From positions 62,001 through 126,000 of the forward strand of contig NZ_RWIR01000073.1 in the NCBI RefSeq assembly GCF_009764265.1: DNA of 64,000 bases, in the 5' to 3' direction. This document shows positions 54,968 to 63,372 of this stretch, piece after piece (positions within the stretch are counted from its first letter, which is position 1; each line of letters starts with the position of its first letter). This stretch comes from Pseudomonas sp. PB101 (GTDB lineage: Bacteria > Pseudomonadota > Gammaproteobacteria > Pseudomonadales > Pseudomonadaceae). The notes below the pieces were generated by a model. The model was not told where the DNA came from. It saw nothing but the letters and a program-made list of their open reading frames with translations, and did not search any database. The translations under genes were made by a program, and so were the position numbers.

Positions 54968-55726
54968 ATGAACCGTAAAATCGCACTGATCACCGGCGCC
55001 AGCCGCGGCCTCGGCAAAAACGCAGCCCTGCATCTGGTCGCCCAAGGCATCGACATCATCGGCACCTACAACAGCCGCGCCGATGAGGCGCAAGCACTGG
55101 TGGCCGAGATCGAAAGCCTGGGCGGTCGCGCCGTCATGCTGCAACTGGACGTCGCCCGCAGCGAGCATTTCGGCGCCTTTGGCGGCGAAGTCGCCAAGGG
55201 CTTGCACAGCCACTTCCAGCGCGAACGCTTCGACTTTCTGGTGAACAACGCCGGGATCGGCCTGCACGCCGACTTCGTCGACACTACGGTCGAGCAGTTC
55301 GACCTGTTGGTGAACATTCATTTCAAGGGGCCGTTTTTCCTCACGCAGACGTTGTTGCCGTTGCTCAATGACGGCGGGCGCATCGTCAATATTTCCAGTG
55401 GCCTGGCGCGCTTCAGCCTGCCGGGGCACAGCGCCTACGCGGCGATGAAAGGCGCGATGGAAGTGCTGACCCGCTACCAGGCCAAGGAGCTCGGCGCACG
55501 CGGCATCAGTGTGAATATCCTGGCGCCGGGCGCCATTGAAACCGACTTCAGTGGTGGCGCGGTGCGCGACAACCCTGAGTTGAACACACTGGTGGCGAAC
55601 AACACGGCCCTGGCTCGCGCCGGATTACCGGATGACATCGGCGCCGCGATTGCGCTGCTGCTGGCGCCCGGTAGCCAGTGGATCAATGGCCAGCGCATCG
55701 AGGCGTCGGGGGGGATGTTTCTGTAA
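54968..55726 (+). CDS. Short-chain dehydrogenase/reductase
   Basis: The 252-residue NAD(P)-dependent oxidoreductase has TGASRGLGKNAALHL (cofactor site, about residues 9-23), NNAGIG (about 91-96), catalytic Ser in ISSGLARFS and YAAMKGA with the catalytic Tyr and Lys (about 158-162). The substrate is not predictable. An AGGAAG site precedes ATG 54968. It is probably controlled by the divergent LysR protein. Confidence 0.92.
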   Translation: MNRKIALITGASRGLGKNAALHLVAQGIDIIGTYNSRADEAQALVAEIESLGGRAVMLQLDVARSEHFGAFGGEVAKGLHSHFQRERFDFLVNNAGIGLHADFVDTTVEQFDLLVNIHFKGPFFLTQTLLPLLNDGGRIVNISSGLARFSLPGHSAYAAMKGAMEVLTRYQAKELGARGISVNILAPGAIETDFSGGAVRDNPELNTLVANNTALARAGLPDDIGAAIALLLAPGSQWINGQRIEASGGMFL

Positions 55727-55751
55727 GGCTGCCTCGCCACAAGAGCGGTGG

Positions 55752-56183
55752 TCAGCACACCTGGCGCACGACCATCCGCTCACGCACCACGTCATACACC
55801 CAGTGATAGATGTAGGTGTATGGCAGGAAGAACAGCAGCACGCCGATATCCAGCACAAACGCCTGCCACAGGCTGATGTTCAGCCACCAGGCGATCAGCG
55901 GCACGCCCAGCGCGACCAGCCCACCTTCGAACATCAGCGCATGCACCACGCGGACCCAGGCGTTATGTGCGATGGCGAGGCGCTTCAGCGCCCGGTCGAA
56001 CATGCCGTTGAACACCACGTTCCAGGCCAGGGCCAGCGCGGCCATGGCGACGGTGACGGCGCCCATGTCCAGCATCGGTTTGTCCATGATCCAGGCCAGC
56101 AACGGGGTACAGATCAGGATGGCCAGCAATTCGAAACCGATGGCCTGGAAAATACGTTCAATAATGGATTTGTTGGCGCTCAT
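55752..56183 (-). CDS. PACE-family (AceI-like) efflux transporter
   Basis: The 143-residue protein has four membrane segments arranged as two tandem bacterial transmembrane pair domains, the size and layout of AceI-type chlorhexidine/biocide exporters. It begins MSANKSIIERIFQAIGFELL and has a second-domain block near AWVRVVHALMFEGGLVALGV. The conserved Glu of the first helix (about residue 18 in GFELLAI) is present. It is divergent from a LysR gene 91 nt away, its probable regulator. Confidence 0.88.
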   Translation of the reverse strand: MSANKSIIERIFQAIGFELLAILICTPLLAWIMDKPMLDMGAVTVAMAALALAWNVVFNGMFDRALKRLAIAHNAWVRVVHALMFEGGLVALGVPLIAWWLNISLWQAFVLDIGVLLFFLPYTYIYHWVYDVVRERMVVRQVC

Positions 56184-56273
56184 GGCCGAGCTCCCTGAAG
56201 TGACTGTGGTTGCCATGATCCATCATCACACCGATACTTCATAACCAATAACCATCGATAAAGGCGATAGTTC

Positions 56274-57128
56274 ATGGCTTCTCACGAAGTGCTGCTGGCG
56301 TTTGTCGAAGCGGCCACCCAGGGTTCGTTTTCTGCGGCGGCGCGCAAGCTCGGTCGCAGTCAGTCAACCATCAGCGCAGCGGTGGCCAGCCTGGAAATCG
56401 ACCTCAACCTGACGCTGTTCGACCGCAGCAGCCGCAAGCCCGCGCTGACCCCGGCCGGGCACGTCATGCTGCAACGGGCCGAAGAGATCCTCGCCGCCAC
56501 CAGTCGCCTGGAAATGACCGCGAGCCAACTGTCCCAAGGGGTGGAAGCGAAACTGACGGTGGCGCTGTCCGACACCTATCAGTCGGACCGCTTCGAGGCG
56601 TCACTCAGTGCCTTCGAGCAGCGTTATCCCGACCTGGAACTCGAATGCCTGATCGCCGAATGCGACGACCTGGTGTCCCTGGTGCAAAGTGGTCGGGCAC
56701 AGATTGCCTTCGCCGAAATGCAAGACAGCTACCCGCCGGACCTGGTCAGCTCGACAGTGGACGAGCGCACCGAAATCGCCTTGTTCGTGTCACCGGCACA
56801 TCCGTTGGCGACGCTGGACTACGTCGATCAGGACGTGCTGCAGCAGCACCGCGAGCTGCGCCTGGCCACCATCATCAATCCCTATGAAAGTCGCGCGAAG
56901 GGCCGCGTCTGGTCGGCGCCGAGTTATCTGATGCTGCTGGAAATGGCCCAGGGCGGATTCGGCTGGGCGCCGCTGCCCCGCTGGCTGGTCGAGCGCTTCG
57001 GGCCAGGCTCGTTGCAGGAACTGGTGGTGCGTGGCTGGCCGAAAACGGTGTCGGTGGATGCGTTGTGGTCGCGGCTGAATCCGCCGGGGCCGGCGGGGAG
57101 TTGGTTGCTGGGCAAGATGCTGGAATGA
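56274..57128 (+). CDS. LysR-family regulator (divergent from PACE exporter)
   Basis: The 284-residue protein has the LysR HTH (SFSAAARKLGRSQSTISAAV, ASLEIDLNLTLFDRSSRKPA) and a co-inducer domain. The start is at ATG 56274. It shares a promoter region with the PACE exporter gene, so it likely controls that gene and responds to an exported cation or amine. Confidence 0.92.
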   Translation: MASHEVLLAFVEAATQGSFSAAARKLGRSQSTISAAVASLEIDLNLTLFDRSSRKPALTPAGHVMLQRAEEILAATSRLEMTASQLSQGVEAKLTVALSDTYQSDRFEASLSAFEQRYPDLELECLIAECDDLVSLVQSGRAQIAFAEMQDSYPPDLVSSTVDERTEIALFVSPAHPLATLDYVDQDVLQQHRELRLATIINPYESRAKGRVWSAPSYLMLLEMAQGGFGWAPLPRWLVERFGPGSLQELVVRGWPKTVSVDALWSRLNPPGPAGSWLLGKMLE

Positions 57129-57142
57129 AGGTCCTTCGGCCC

Positions 57143-57208
57143 TTATCGCGAGCTCGCTCCCACAGGTTCAATGTGATACCTGTGGGAGCGGGCTTGACCG
57201 CGATGAGG
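57143..57208. repeat. REP pair (inverted), short and degenerate
   Basis: Inverted arms separated by only about 20 nt: the left arm lacks internal bases (TTATCGCGAGCTCGCTCCCAC) and the right arm has GGGCTTGACCGCGATG. Confidence 0.75.
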
Positions 57209-57223
57209 CCAGTCAATTTCACA

Positions 57224-58459
57224 TCAACCCAACGCCCTGAGCCGCTCTTCGATAAACCGCCGCTCCGGCTCTTGCCGGGTCAACTCCAGCGCCCGCTCCC
57301 ACGCCGCCCGCGCCTCTTGCTTGCGGCCCAGTTGCCGACAAAACTCCGCCCGCGCCGAATACGCGAGGTGGTAATCGAGCAGCTCCCCCCGCTGCAGAAT
57401 GGCGTCCACCAGCGTCAGCCCCGCCAGCGGTCCATCGCGCTGTGAAATCGCCGCCGCGCGATTCAACTCGATCACCGGTGACGGCACCGCCCGCAGCAGC
57501 ACGTCATACAGACCGACAATCTGCGGCCAATCGGTTTCCCCCGCCGTCGGCGCTTCGGCATGCACCGCCGCGATGGCCGCTTGCAGGCAATAGGGTCCGA
57601 AGCGCCCCATGGTCAGCGCCTGTTCGATCAGCGCGCAGCCTTCAGTGATCAACCCGGCGTTCCACAGCGAACGGTCCTGTTCGTCCAGCACAATCAGCTC
57701 GCCGCTCGCCGAGGTCCTGGCCGGGCGACGCGACTCGTGCAACAACATCAATGCCAACAAGCCCATCACCTCCGGCTCCGGTAACAATTGCACCAGCAAC
57801 CGGCCCAGACGGATCGCTTCGCGGGTCAATTCCTCGCGGATCAGTTCGGCGCCGATGGACGCCGAATAACCCTCGTTGAACACCAGGTAAATCACCCGCA
57901 ACACGCTGTCCAGACGCTCGGGCAACTCTGCCAGCGTCGGTACTTGATAGGGGATTTTCGCATCGCGGATCTTCGCCTTGGCGCGCACGATGCGCTGGGC
58001 GATGGTGGCCGGCGCCGAGAGGAAGGCCCGGGCGATTTCTTCGGTGGTCAGGTCGCAGACTTCGCGCAGCGTCAGCGGCACTTGTGAGTCCGCCGCCAGG
58101 GCCGGGTGGCAGCAAGTGAAGATCAGCCGCAGGCGATCGTCTTCCACGTCTTCATCACTCCAGTCGGCCTGCTCCAGTTCCTCCAGCTGCGCGATCAGCA
58201 GAGGCTGCGACGCGGCAAAACGTGCACGCCGGCGCAAGGCATCGATGGCCTTGAAACGGCCCGCGGACACCAGCCAGGCCCGCGGATTGTCCGGCACGCC
58301 GTCACGCTGCCAGCGTTCGACCGCGATGAAAAACGCCTCGTGCAAGGCCTCTTCAGCAAGGTCGAAGTCGCCGAGCAGGCGGATCAAGGTCGCGAGGATT
58401 CGCCGCGAATCCTCGCGATAGACCTGCTCGACCCGCGCCTGAACCGGCAGCCCGGGCAT
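57224..58459 (-). CDS. ECF sigma factor with C-terminal extension (DUF6596 type)
   Basis: The 411-residue protein joins sigma regions 2 and 4 (RILATLIRLLGDFDLAEEAL, AFFIAVERWQRDGVPDNPRA, then a DLTTEEIARAFLSAPATIAQ HTH) to a roughly 230-residue helical extension. This is typical of the ECF42 group that lies beside DGPF/YCII proteins. The gene starts 1 nt before the end of the upstream DGPF gene, giving tight coupling. No anti-sigma gene is present; in this group the extension is thought to replace it. Confidence 0.9.
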   Translation of the reverse strand: MPGLPVQARVEQVYREDSRRILATLIRLLGDFDLAEEALHEAFFIAVERWQRDGVPDNPRAWLVSAGRFKAIDALRRRARFAASQPLLIAQLEELEQADWSDEDVEDDRLRLIFTCCHPALAADSQVPLTLREVCDLTTEEIARAFLSAPATIAQRIVRAKAKIRDAKIPYQVPTLAELPERLDSVLRVIYLVFNEGYSASIGAELIREELTREAIRLGRLLVQLLPEPEVMGLLALMLLHESRRPARTSASGELIVLDEQDRSLWNAGLITEGCALIEQALTMGRFGPYCLQAAIAAVHAEAPTAGETDWPQIVGLYDVLLRAVPSPVIELNRAAAISQRDGPLAGLTLVDAILQRGELLDYHLAYSARAEFCRQLGRKQEARAAWERALELTRQEPERRFIEERLRALG

Positions 58460-58460
58460 C

Positions 58461-58805
58461 TCAAGGATTCAACTGCCGAACGGGGCGCACTTCGACACTG
58501 CCGACCCGGGCCGCCGGAATGTTGCCGGCGACCTGGATGGCTTCGTTGAGGTCCTTGGCATCGATCAGGTAAAAACCGGCCAACTGCTCCTTGGTTTCAG
58601 CGAACGGCCCGTCGGTGATCGACATCTTGCCGTTGCGCATGCGCACCGTGGTGGCAGTCTGCACCGACTCCAGCGCCTCGGCGGCGACCATCCGGCCGCT
58701 GCCCTGGATCGACTCGGCATAGGCCATGCACTCTTCATCCTTCGGGCTTTCCGGCAGCGAATGCAGCAGGCGCTCATCGCTGTAGACCAGGCATAAGTAC
58801 TTCAT
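58461..58805 (-). CDS. YCII/DGPF-domain protein
   Basis: The 114-residue protein begins MKYLCLVYSDERLLHSLPES and contains the name-giving DGPF motif in SITDGPFAETKEQLAGFYLI. ATG 58805 is preceded by AAGGAG. Such proteins are the standard partners of ECF42 sigma factors; the biochemical role is unknown. It lies between the SnoaL-like gene and the sigma gene. Confidence 0.92.
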   Translation of the reverse strand: MKYLCLVYSDERLLHSLPESPKDEECMAYAESIQGSGRMVAAEALESVQTATTVRMRNGKMSITDGPFAETKEQLAGFYLIDAKDLNEAIQVAGNIPAARVGSVEVRPVRQLNP

Positions 58806-58877
58806 CACGCTCTCCTTATTGAACGGATCAACTATGGCCGCGAATCGGCACTTTGGCACAGCTTTCGATAAAACAAC

Positions 58878-59303
58878 TCAGGGCTTGAGGTCGAACAGCG
58901 CCGCGCCGGTCTGCATGTCGAACGGCGCCGACCAGTGCTCATGGACGATCCGCCACAACCCGTCTTCCTGGCGATAGCATGCGCTGCCGCGCATCCAACA
59001 GGCCTGGGTTTCACCCTTGTCGTTGGTGCCTCCGCAACGGGCCAGCCAGTGGGCGAAGGCAATCTCCTGGGACGCTTCGATGCAGATGTCCTGGAAGTCG
59101 AAAATGTGCGGGCCGGGGCACATCTTCATGCAATCTTCCCAATGCGCGCGGTACGCCTCCTTGCCCTTGAATTGCAGGGCCTTGACCGCGTCGAAGGAGA
59201 CGATGTCGTCGGCATACAGGGTCATGATTTTATCTACGTCCTTGGCCATCATGGCCTGACGATAGGTTTCGATCAGGTTCTGGATCTGGGTTTGCGAGTT
59301 CAT
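58878..59303 (-). CDS. SnoaL/NTF2-like protein
   Basis: The 141-residue protein has an NTF2-like fold signature: ETYRQAMMAKDVDKIMTLYA, DDIVSFDAVKALQFKGKEAY and WRIVHEHWSAPFD near the end. It is the first gene of the SnoaL-DGPF-ECF operon. Similar proteins are isomerases or ligand-binding proteins; no substrate can be assigned. Confidence 0.88.
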   Translation of the reverse strand: MNSQTQIQNLIETYRQAMMAKDVDKIMTLYADDIVSFDAVKALQFKGKEAYRAHWEDCMKMCPGPHIFDFQDICIEASQEIAFAHWLARCGGTNDKGETQACWMRGSACYRQEDGLWRIVHEHWSAPFDMQTGAALFDLKP

Positions 59304-59444
59304 GGTGGTTCTCCGTGGTTTTTATTGGAAGACACCCTTGGTCGTCTGGCGATCCGGTAAATCGACAGGTGAAATAAAAATAATCCAAACGGCCGGAATC
59401 GCTAGAATCGCAAGTTCTATTCATGTTGGAAAAAGGACCCTCCC

Positions 59445-59930
59445 GTGACAGCCCGACTCGTGCCCTACGAAAGCCTGAACGCGCTGCAGCGCCAGCAGGT
59501 CGAGGCCATCGAAGTACATCCGGAACAGATCAGGTTCAGCGGTGACATTCACGGTGCACTGCACTCTCTGCTGTCCAAGCCGGGCCCGGGAGTCAAAGGG
59601 TTTGCCCTGCTGGTCGAGGACATTCCCGTGGCGTTCCTGCTGCTCAAGCGCCCGCCCGCGCTGCCCGCGTGGGCCGATGAACACAGCGCGACGCTGCATG
59701 CGCTGCAAGTCGATCAACGGTCTCAGGGCAAAGGTTATGGCAAGGCTTGCCTGCAAGCGCTGCCCGAGGCCGCGCGCCTAGCCTGGCCGCAGATCAAGGG
59801 GCTGGAATTGTCGGTGGATGCGGACAACGAATCGGCGATCGGCTTGTATGCCAGGTTTGGCTTTGTCGACAGTGGCGAGGCGTACAGGGGGCGGATCGGG
59901 TATGAGCGGCGGATGGGGTTGGTGTTTTGA
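59445..59930 (+). CDS. GNAT-family N-acetyltransferase
   Basis: The 161-residue protein starts at GTG 59445 with AAGGA 8 nt upstream. The acetyl-CoA site is visible as DQRSQGKGYGKACLQALPEA (the Q/RxxGxG/A motif), followed by SVDADNESAIGLYARFGFVD. The substrate is unknown. It is monocistronic. Confidence 0.9.
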   Translation: MTARLVPYESLNALQRQQVEAIEVHPEQIRFSGDIHGALHSLLSKPGPGVKGFALLVEDIPVAFLLLKRPPALPAWADEHSATLHALQVDQRSQGKGYGKACLQALPEAARLAWPQIKGLELSVDADNESAIGLYARFGFVDSGEAYRGRIGYERRMGLVF

Positions 59931-59952
59931 TTGTACTGACACAACACCTTCC

Positions 59953-60056
59953 TCTGTAGGAGCGAGCCTGCTCGCGAAGGTCGTCAACGATGACACGGGC
60001 AATCTGGATAAACGCGGTGTGCCGGAGTTCTTCGCGAGCGGGCTCGCTCCTACAGG
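59953..60056. repeat. REP pair (inverted), GCGAGC variant
   Basis: Inverted arms GTAGGAGCGAGCCTGCTCGCGA and GCGAGCGGGCTCGCTCCTAC lie between convergent GNAT genes. Confidence 0.88.
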
Positions 60057-60071
60057 GGATCTGCGGTGGGT

Positions 60072-60560
60072 TCAGAGATTGAGCACCATCTCATGCCACG
60101 CCATGCCGCCATGGTCGGACGCCGAGGGTTTGATGTAGGCAAAGCCAAAACCGGCATACAACGGAATATGCCGCTCCTTGCACATCAGGTTGATGCTGAC
60201 CTTGCCCATCGCACGCATGCGCTCGATGAACTCGCCCATCAGGAGTTTGGCCAGGCCCTGCCCCTGATAATCCGGGTGCACCACCACCGACATGATCACC
60301 ACGTGCGGCCCGACCGGGTCGTGGCCGATCAGCTCCTTGAACGCCTCGTCCGACATTTCCACCTGGAACGCCGCACCGGAATTGATGAAACCGGCTACAA
60401 CCCCGTCCACTTGCGCGACGATAAACCCCTCGGGCCAGGTGGCGATGCGGGTGGCAATCTTCTCGCGGGTCGCGGCTTCGTCGCCCTCATAGGCAAGGGT
60501 TTCGATGGCAAAGCAGCGGTCCAGATCGGCGGGGGTGACGTTGCGGATGACGGTGTTCAT
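60072..60560 (-). CDS. GNAT-family N-acetyltransferase (AANAT-like)
   Basis: The 162-residue protein begins MNTVIRNVTPADLDRCFAIE and has a DYQGQGLAKLLMGEFIERMR acetyl-CoA motif and a C-terminal LYAGFGFAYIKPSASDHGGM block, reminiscent of arylalkylamine acetyltransferases. The substrate is unknown. Confidence 0.9.
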   Translation of the reverse strand: MNTVIRNVTPADLDRCFAIETLAYEGDEAATREKIATRIATWPEGFIVAQVDGVVAGFINSGAAFQVEMSDEAFKELIGHDPVGPHVVIMSVVVHPDYQGQGLAKLLMGEFIERMRAMGKVSINLMCKERHIPLYAGFGFAYIKPSASDHGGMAWHEMVLNL

Positions 60561-60655
60561 GGCAGCTCGGAATCAGCGTGGGAAAGGCCGGGGATGATAA
60601 ATCAGCCGCCGTGGGACATCGAGAGACGAATCGGTGGATCCGCCTCCCGCGTACG

Positions 60656-61141
60656 TCACGCCTTGATCGGCAACCAGATTTCCAGCTTGCCGGTGTTGAG
60701 CTTCGGGTTGAAATCTTCGCTGTAGCGTTCGAATTCCGGGGCCGCCAATAGCTCGTGGCCGGACTTCGGCAGCCACGTGCCATGGATGTACTGAAAGGTT
60801 TGCGGCAGGGTGTCCAGCGGTCCTTGATGTTCGAACACGACGTACTTCTGGGGCTGAATCTCTACCCATCGATATGTGTCCGGCAAATCGTCGAGCTTGC
60901 TGATCTCGACCCCGGCGATGTAATCGAAGCCGCCCTTGCCATCGAAATTGCAGCAGACGCCGTAGGTAACTTCGCCTTTCTGGCCCGGAATCCGGCCCAG
61001 ATGCGGGATGAATTTCTCCCAGAGTTCGGGAATGCCCTGGGTGGTTTGCTGGGTGAATTGACCGCCCAGCCCCGCAATCAGCAGGAAGTGCCCGTGCTCG
61101 AAGCGCGGTTGCGCCAGCTCGACGCTTGCTAACTCATCCAT
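60656..61141 (-). CDS. GyrI-like effector-binding domain protein
   Basis: The 161-residue protein begins at ATG 61141 (MDELASVELAQPRFEHGHFL) and is a stand-alone GyrI/AraC effector-binding-like domain, with the conserved Glu-containing region DYIAGVEISKLDDLPDTYRW and the C-terminal FNPKLNTGKLEIWLPIK. Such proteins bind or hydrolyse small hydrophobic compounds. It lies 68 nt downstream of the LysE-type gene and may be cotranscribed with it. Confidence 0.88.
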   Translation of the reverse strand: MDELASVELAQPRFEHGHFLLIAGLGGQFTQQTTQGIPELWEKFIPHLGRIPGQKGEVTYGVCCNFDGKGGFDYIAGVEISKLDDLPDTYRWVEIQPQKYVVFEHQGPLDTLPQTFQYIHGTWLPKSGHELLAAPEFERYSEDFNPKLNTGKLEIWLPIKA

Positions 61142-61208
61142 GACTCGACTCCTGACGCATAAAAATGGGTTCGGCTGGGAGTATAGAAGCCTTACCCGAT
61201 TCGCCCAG

Positions 61209-61871
61209 TTACAGAGCGTGCAATTGCTCGACGGCTGCGGCACCGACGAACTCGTTATAGCCCGATAGAATCACGTAGACTGCGAAATAGCAGAAGATCG
61301 CTGCCGATGCCATGTAGGAATAGCGCAGCAACTTGTCGCCCAGCAACTTGCCGCCGTGGCTGGCGGCGAAGCACAAGCCTGCCGACCAGAGCAGCCCGGC
61401 ACACAGGAAACCGCCGAGAAACAGCGCCGAACTGATCGGGCCACCGCCACCGGAACGGGCGATCAGGGTGCCGCCAACGGCCGCGAACCAGAGAATCGCA
61501 CTGGGCGAAGACATGGCCAGGAAAATCCCGCGCAAGAATTCCTTGCGGTGGGAGTTGTTCCCGACCTCTGCCGTCTCGGCCAGCAGCGCCTCGTGGTGAA
61601 TCGCCGAATAGACCATCTTCGCCGCGAAGTACACCAGCAGCGCCGAGCCACCGATCCACAGTACCCAGCGCACGGTTTCGTACTGCAGCAACACGGTCAT
61701 GCCGGCCAGTGCCAGTACCGCGTAGATCAGGTCGCCGACGCAGGTGCCGAGGCCCAGCGCGAAGCCCTGGAAATAGCCGCGCTGCATCGCCAGGGTGATC
61801 ATCGCGATGTTGGCCACGCCGATATCCAGGCACAGCGAGAGGCTCAGCAAGAAGCCGCTGGTAAATTCCAT
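61209..61871 (-). CDS. LysE/RhtB-type exporter
   Basis: The 220-residue membrane protein starts MEFTSGFLLSLSLCLDIGVA, preceded by AAGGAAAGGG, and has about six membrane segments with the LysE-type GFALGLGTCVGDLIYAVLAL block. Family members export amino acids or related compounds. It is divergent from alaC; export of an amino acid is a reasonable but unproven role. Confidence 0.88.
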   Translation of the reverse strand: MEFTSGFLLSLSLCLDIGVANIAMITLAMQRGYFQGFALGLGTCVGDLIYAVLALAGMTVLLQYETVRWVLWIGGSALLVYFAAKMVYSAIHHEALLAETAEVGNNSHRKEFLRGIFLAMSSPSAILWFAAVGGTLIARSGGGGPISSALFLGGFLCAGLLWSAGLCFAASHGGKLLGDKLLRYSYMASAAIFCYFAVYVILSGYNEFVGAAAVEQLHAL

Positions 61872-62010
61872 CGAACCCTTTCCTTCGGACAAATTTGTTT
61901 ACATTGAGGCTGGACAGTCTGCCACAGCTGCCCGTACATTCCGCCACAGGTCACCGCAGTGACCAGCGTCGCTCGGACGGTTCCGGGCGCTTACGTTATC
62001 CGAGGCAACA

Positions 62011-63228
62011 ATGGCCGAACAAGGTTCGCCGCGCCGCTTTGCGCGCATAGATCGACTCCCCCCCTACGTTTTCAACATCACCGCCGAGCTGAAGATGGCC
62101 GCCCGTCGTCGTGGCGAAGACATCATCGACTTGAGCATGGGCAACCCCGACGGCGCCACGCCGCCGCACATCGTCGAAAAACTCGTGCAGGTCGCACAGC
62201 GCGAAGACACTCACGGCTACTCCACGTCCAAGGGCATTCCGCGCCTGCGCCGGGCGATTTCCAACTGGTACAAGCAACGCTACGAGGTCGACATCGACCC
62301 GGAAAGCGAAGCCATCGTCACCATCGGTTCCAAGGAAGGCCTGGCGCACTTGATGCTGGCGACCCTGGACCAGGGCGACACCGTGCTGGTGCCCAACCCG
62401 AGCTACCCGATTCACATCTACGGTGCCGTGATTGCCGGCGCCCAGGTGCGTTCGGTGCCGCTGGTGCCGGGCGTGGATTTCTTCGCTGAACTGGAACGGG
62501 CCATTCGCGGCTCCATTCCGAAGCCGAAGATGATGATCCTCGGCTTCCCGTCCAACCCGACCGCACAGTGCGTTGAGCTGGATTTCTTCGAGCGCGTCAT
62601 CGCCCTCGCCAAGCAGTACGACGTACTGGTGGTGCACGACCTGGCCTACGCCGACATCGTCTACGACGGCTGGAAAGCCCCCTCGATCATGCAAGTGCCG
62701 GGGGCCAAGGACATCGCGGTGGAGTTCTTCACCCTGTCCAAGAGCTACAACATGGCCGGCTGGCGCATCGGTTTCATGGTCGGCAACCCGGAACTGGTCA
62801 ACGCCCTGGCGCGGATCAAGAGCTACCACGACTACGGCACCTTCACCCCGCTGCAAGTGGCGGCGATTGCCGCACTGGAAGGCGATCAGCAATGCGTGCG
62901 CGACATCGCCGAGCAGTATCGGCAGCGCCGCAACGTGCTGGTCAAGGGCTTGCATGAACTGGGCTGGATGGTAGAAAACCCGAAAGCGTCGATGTACGTC
63001 TGGGCGAAGATCCCCGAGGCTTATGCGCACCTGGGTTCGCTGGAGTTCGCCAAGAAGCTGCTGGCCGAAGCCAAGGTGTGTGTGTCACCGGGCGTCGGGT
63101 TTGGCGAGTACGGCGATGATCACGTACGCTTCGCCCTGATCGAAAACCAGGACCGGATTCGCCAGGCCGTGCGCGGGATTCGCGGGATGTTCAGGGCGGA
63201 TGGCCTGGTCACCAAAGCCAACGCCTGA
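62011..63228 (+). CDS. alaC: Glutamate-pyruvate aminotransferase AlaC-like
   Basis: The 405-residue class I aminotransferase transfers the amino group between alanine and 2-oxoglutarate. The sequence matches the AlaC type: MAEQGSPRRFARIDRLPPYV, IIDLSMGNPDGATPPHIVEK, VPNPSYPIHIYGAV, the PLP Asp in VVHDLAYADIVYDG, and the Schiff-base lysine near 244 in TLSKSYNMAGWRIGFMVGN. The start at 62011 has a GAGG site. It is single, followed by a REP pair and a terminator. Another aminotransferase of the same class cannot be fully excluded. Confidence 0.9.
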   Translation: MAEQGSPRRFARIDRLPPYVFNITAELKMAARRRGEDIIDLSMGNPDGATPPHIVEKLVQVAQREDTHGYSTSKGIPRLRRAISNWYKQRYEVDIDPESEAIVTIGSKEGLAHLMLATLDQGDTVLVPNPSYPIHIYGAVIAGAQVRSVPLVPGVDFFAELERAIRGSIPKPKMMILGFPSNPTAQCVELDFFERVIALAKQYDVLVVHDLAYADIVYDGWKAPSIMQVPGAKDIAVEFFTLSKSYNMAGWRIGFMVGNPELVNALARIKSYHDYGTFTPLQVAAIAALEGDQQCVRDIAEQYRQRRNVLVKGLHELGWMVENPKASMYVWAKIPEAYAHLGSLEFAKKLLAEAKVCVSPGVGFGEYGDDHVRFALIENQDRIRQAVRGIRGMFRADGLVTKANA

Positions 63229-63237
63229 CACAAAACC

Positions 63238-63324
63238 TGTAGGAGCCGGCTTGCTGGCGATCGCATCGACTCGGTCAGACGTTAAACCGAGTCGCCTGCA
63301 TCGCCAGCAAGCCGGCTCCTACAG
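63238..63324. repeat. REP pair (inverted), GCCGGC variant
   Basis: Inverted arms GTAGGAGCCGGCTTGCTGGCGAT and the mate lie after alaC. The spacer contains a second small inverted repeat (GACTCGGT and ACCGAGTC). Confidence 0.92.
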
Positions 63325-63328
63325 AGGC

Positions 63329-63356
63329 AAAAAAACCGCATCGCTGCGGTTTTTTT
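63329..63356. terminator. Bidirectional terminator between alaC and the gluconate permease gene
   Basis: AAAAAAACCGCA pairs with TGCGGTTTTTTT around TCGC, with T-runs on both strands. Confidence 0.93.
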
Positions 63357-63372
63357 GTGCCTGTCGAATCGC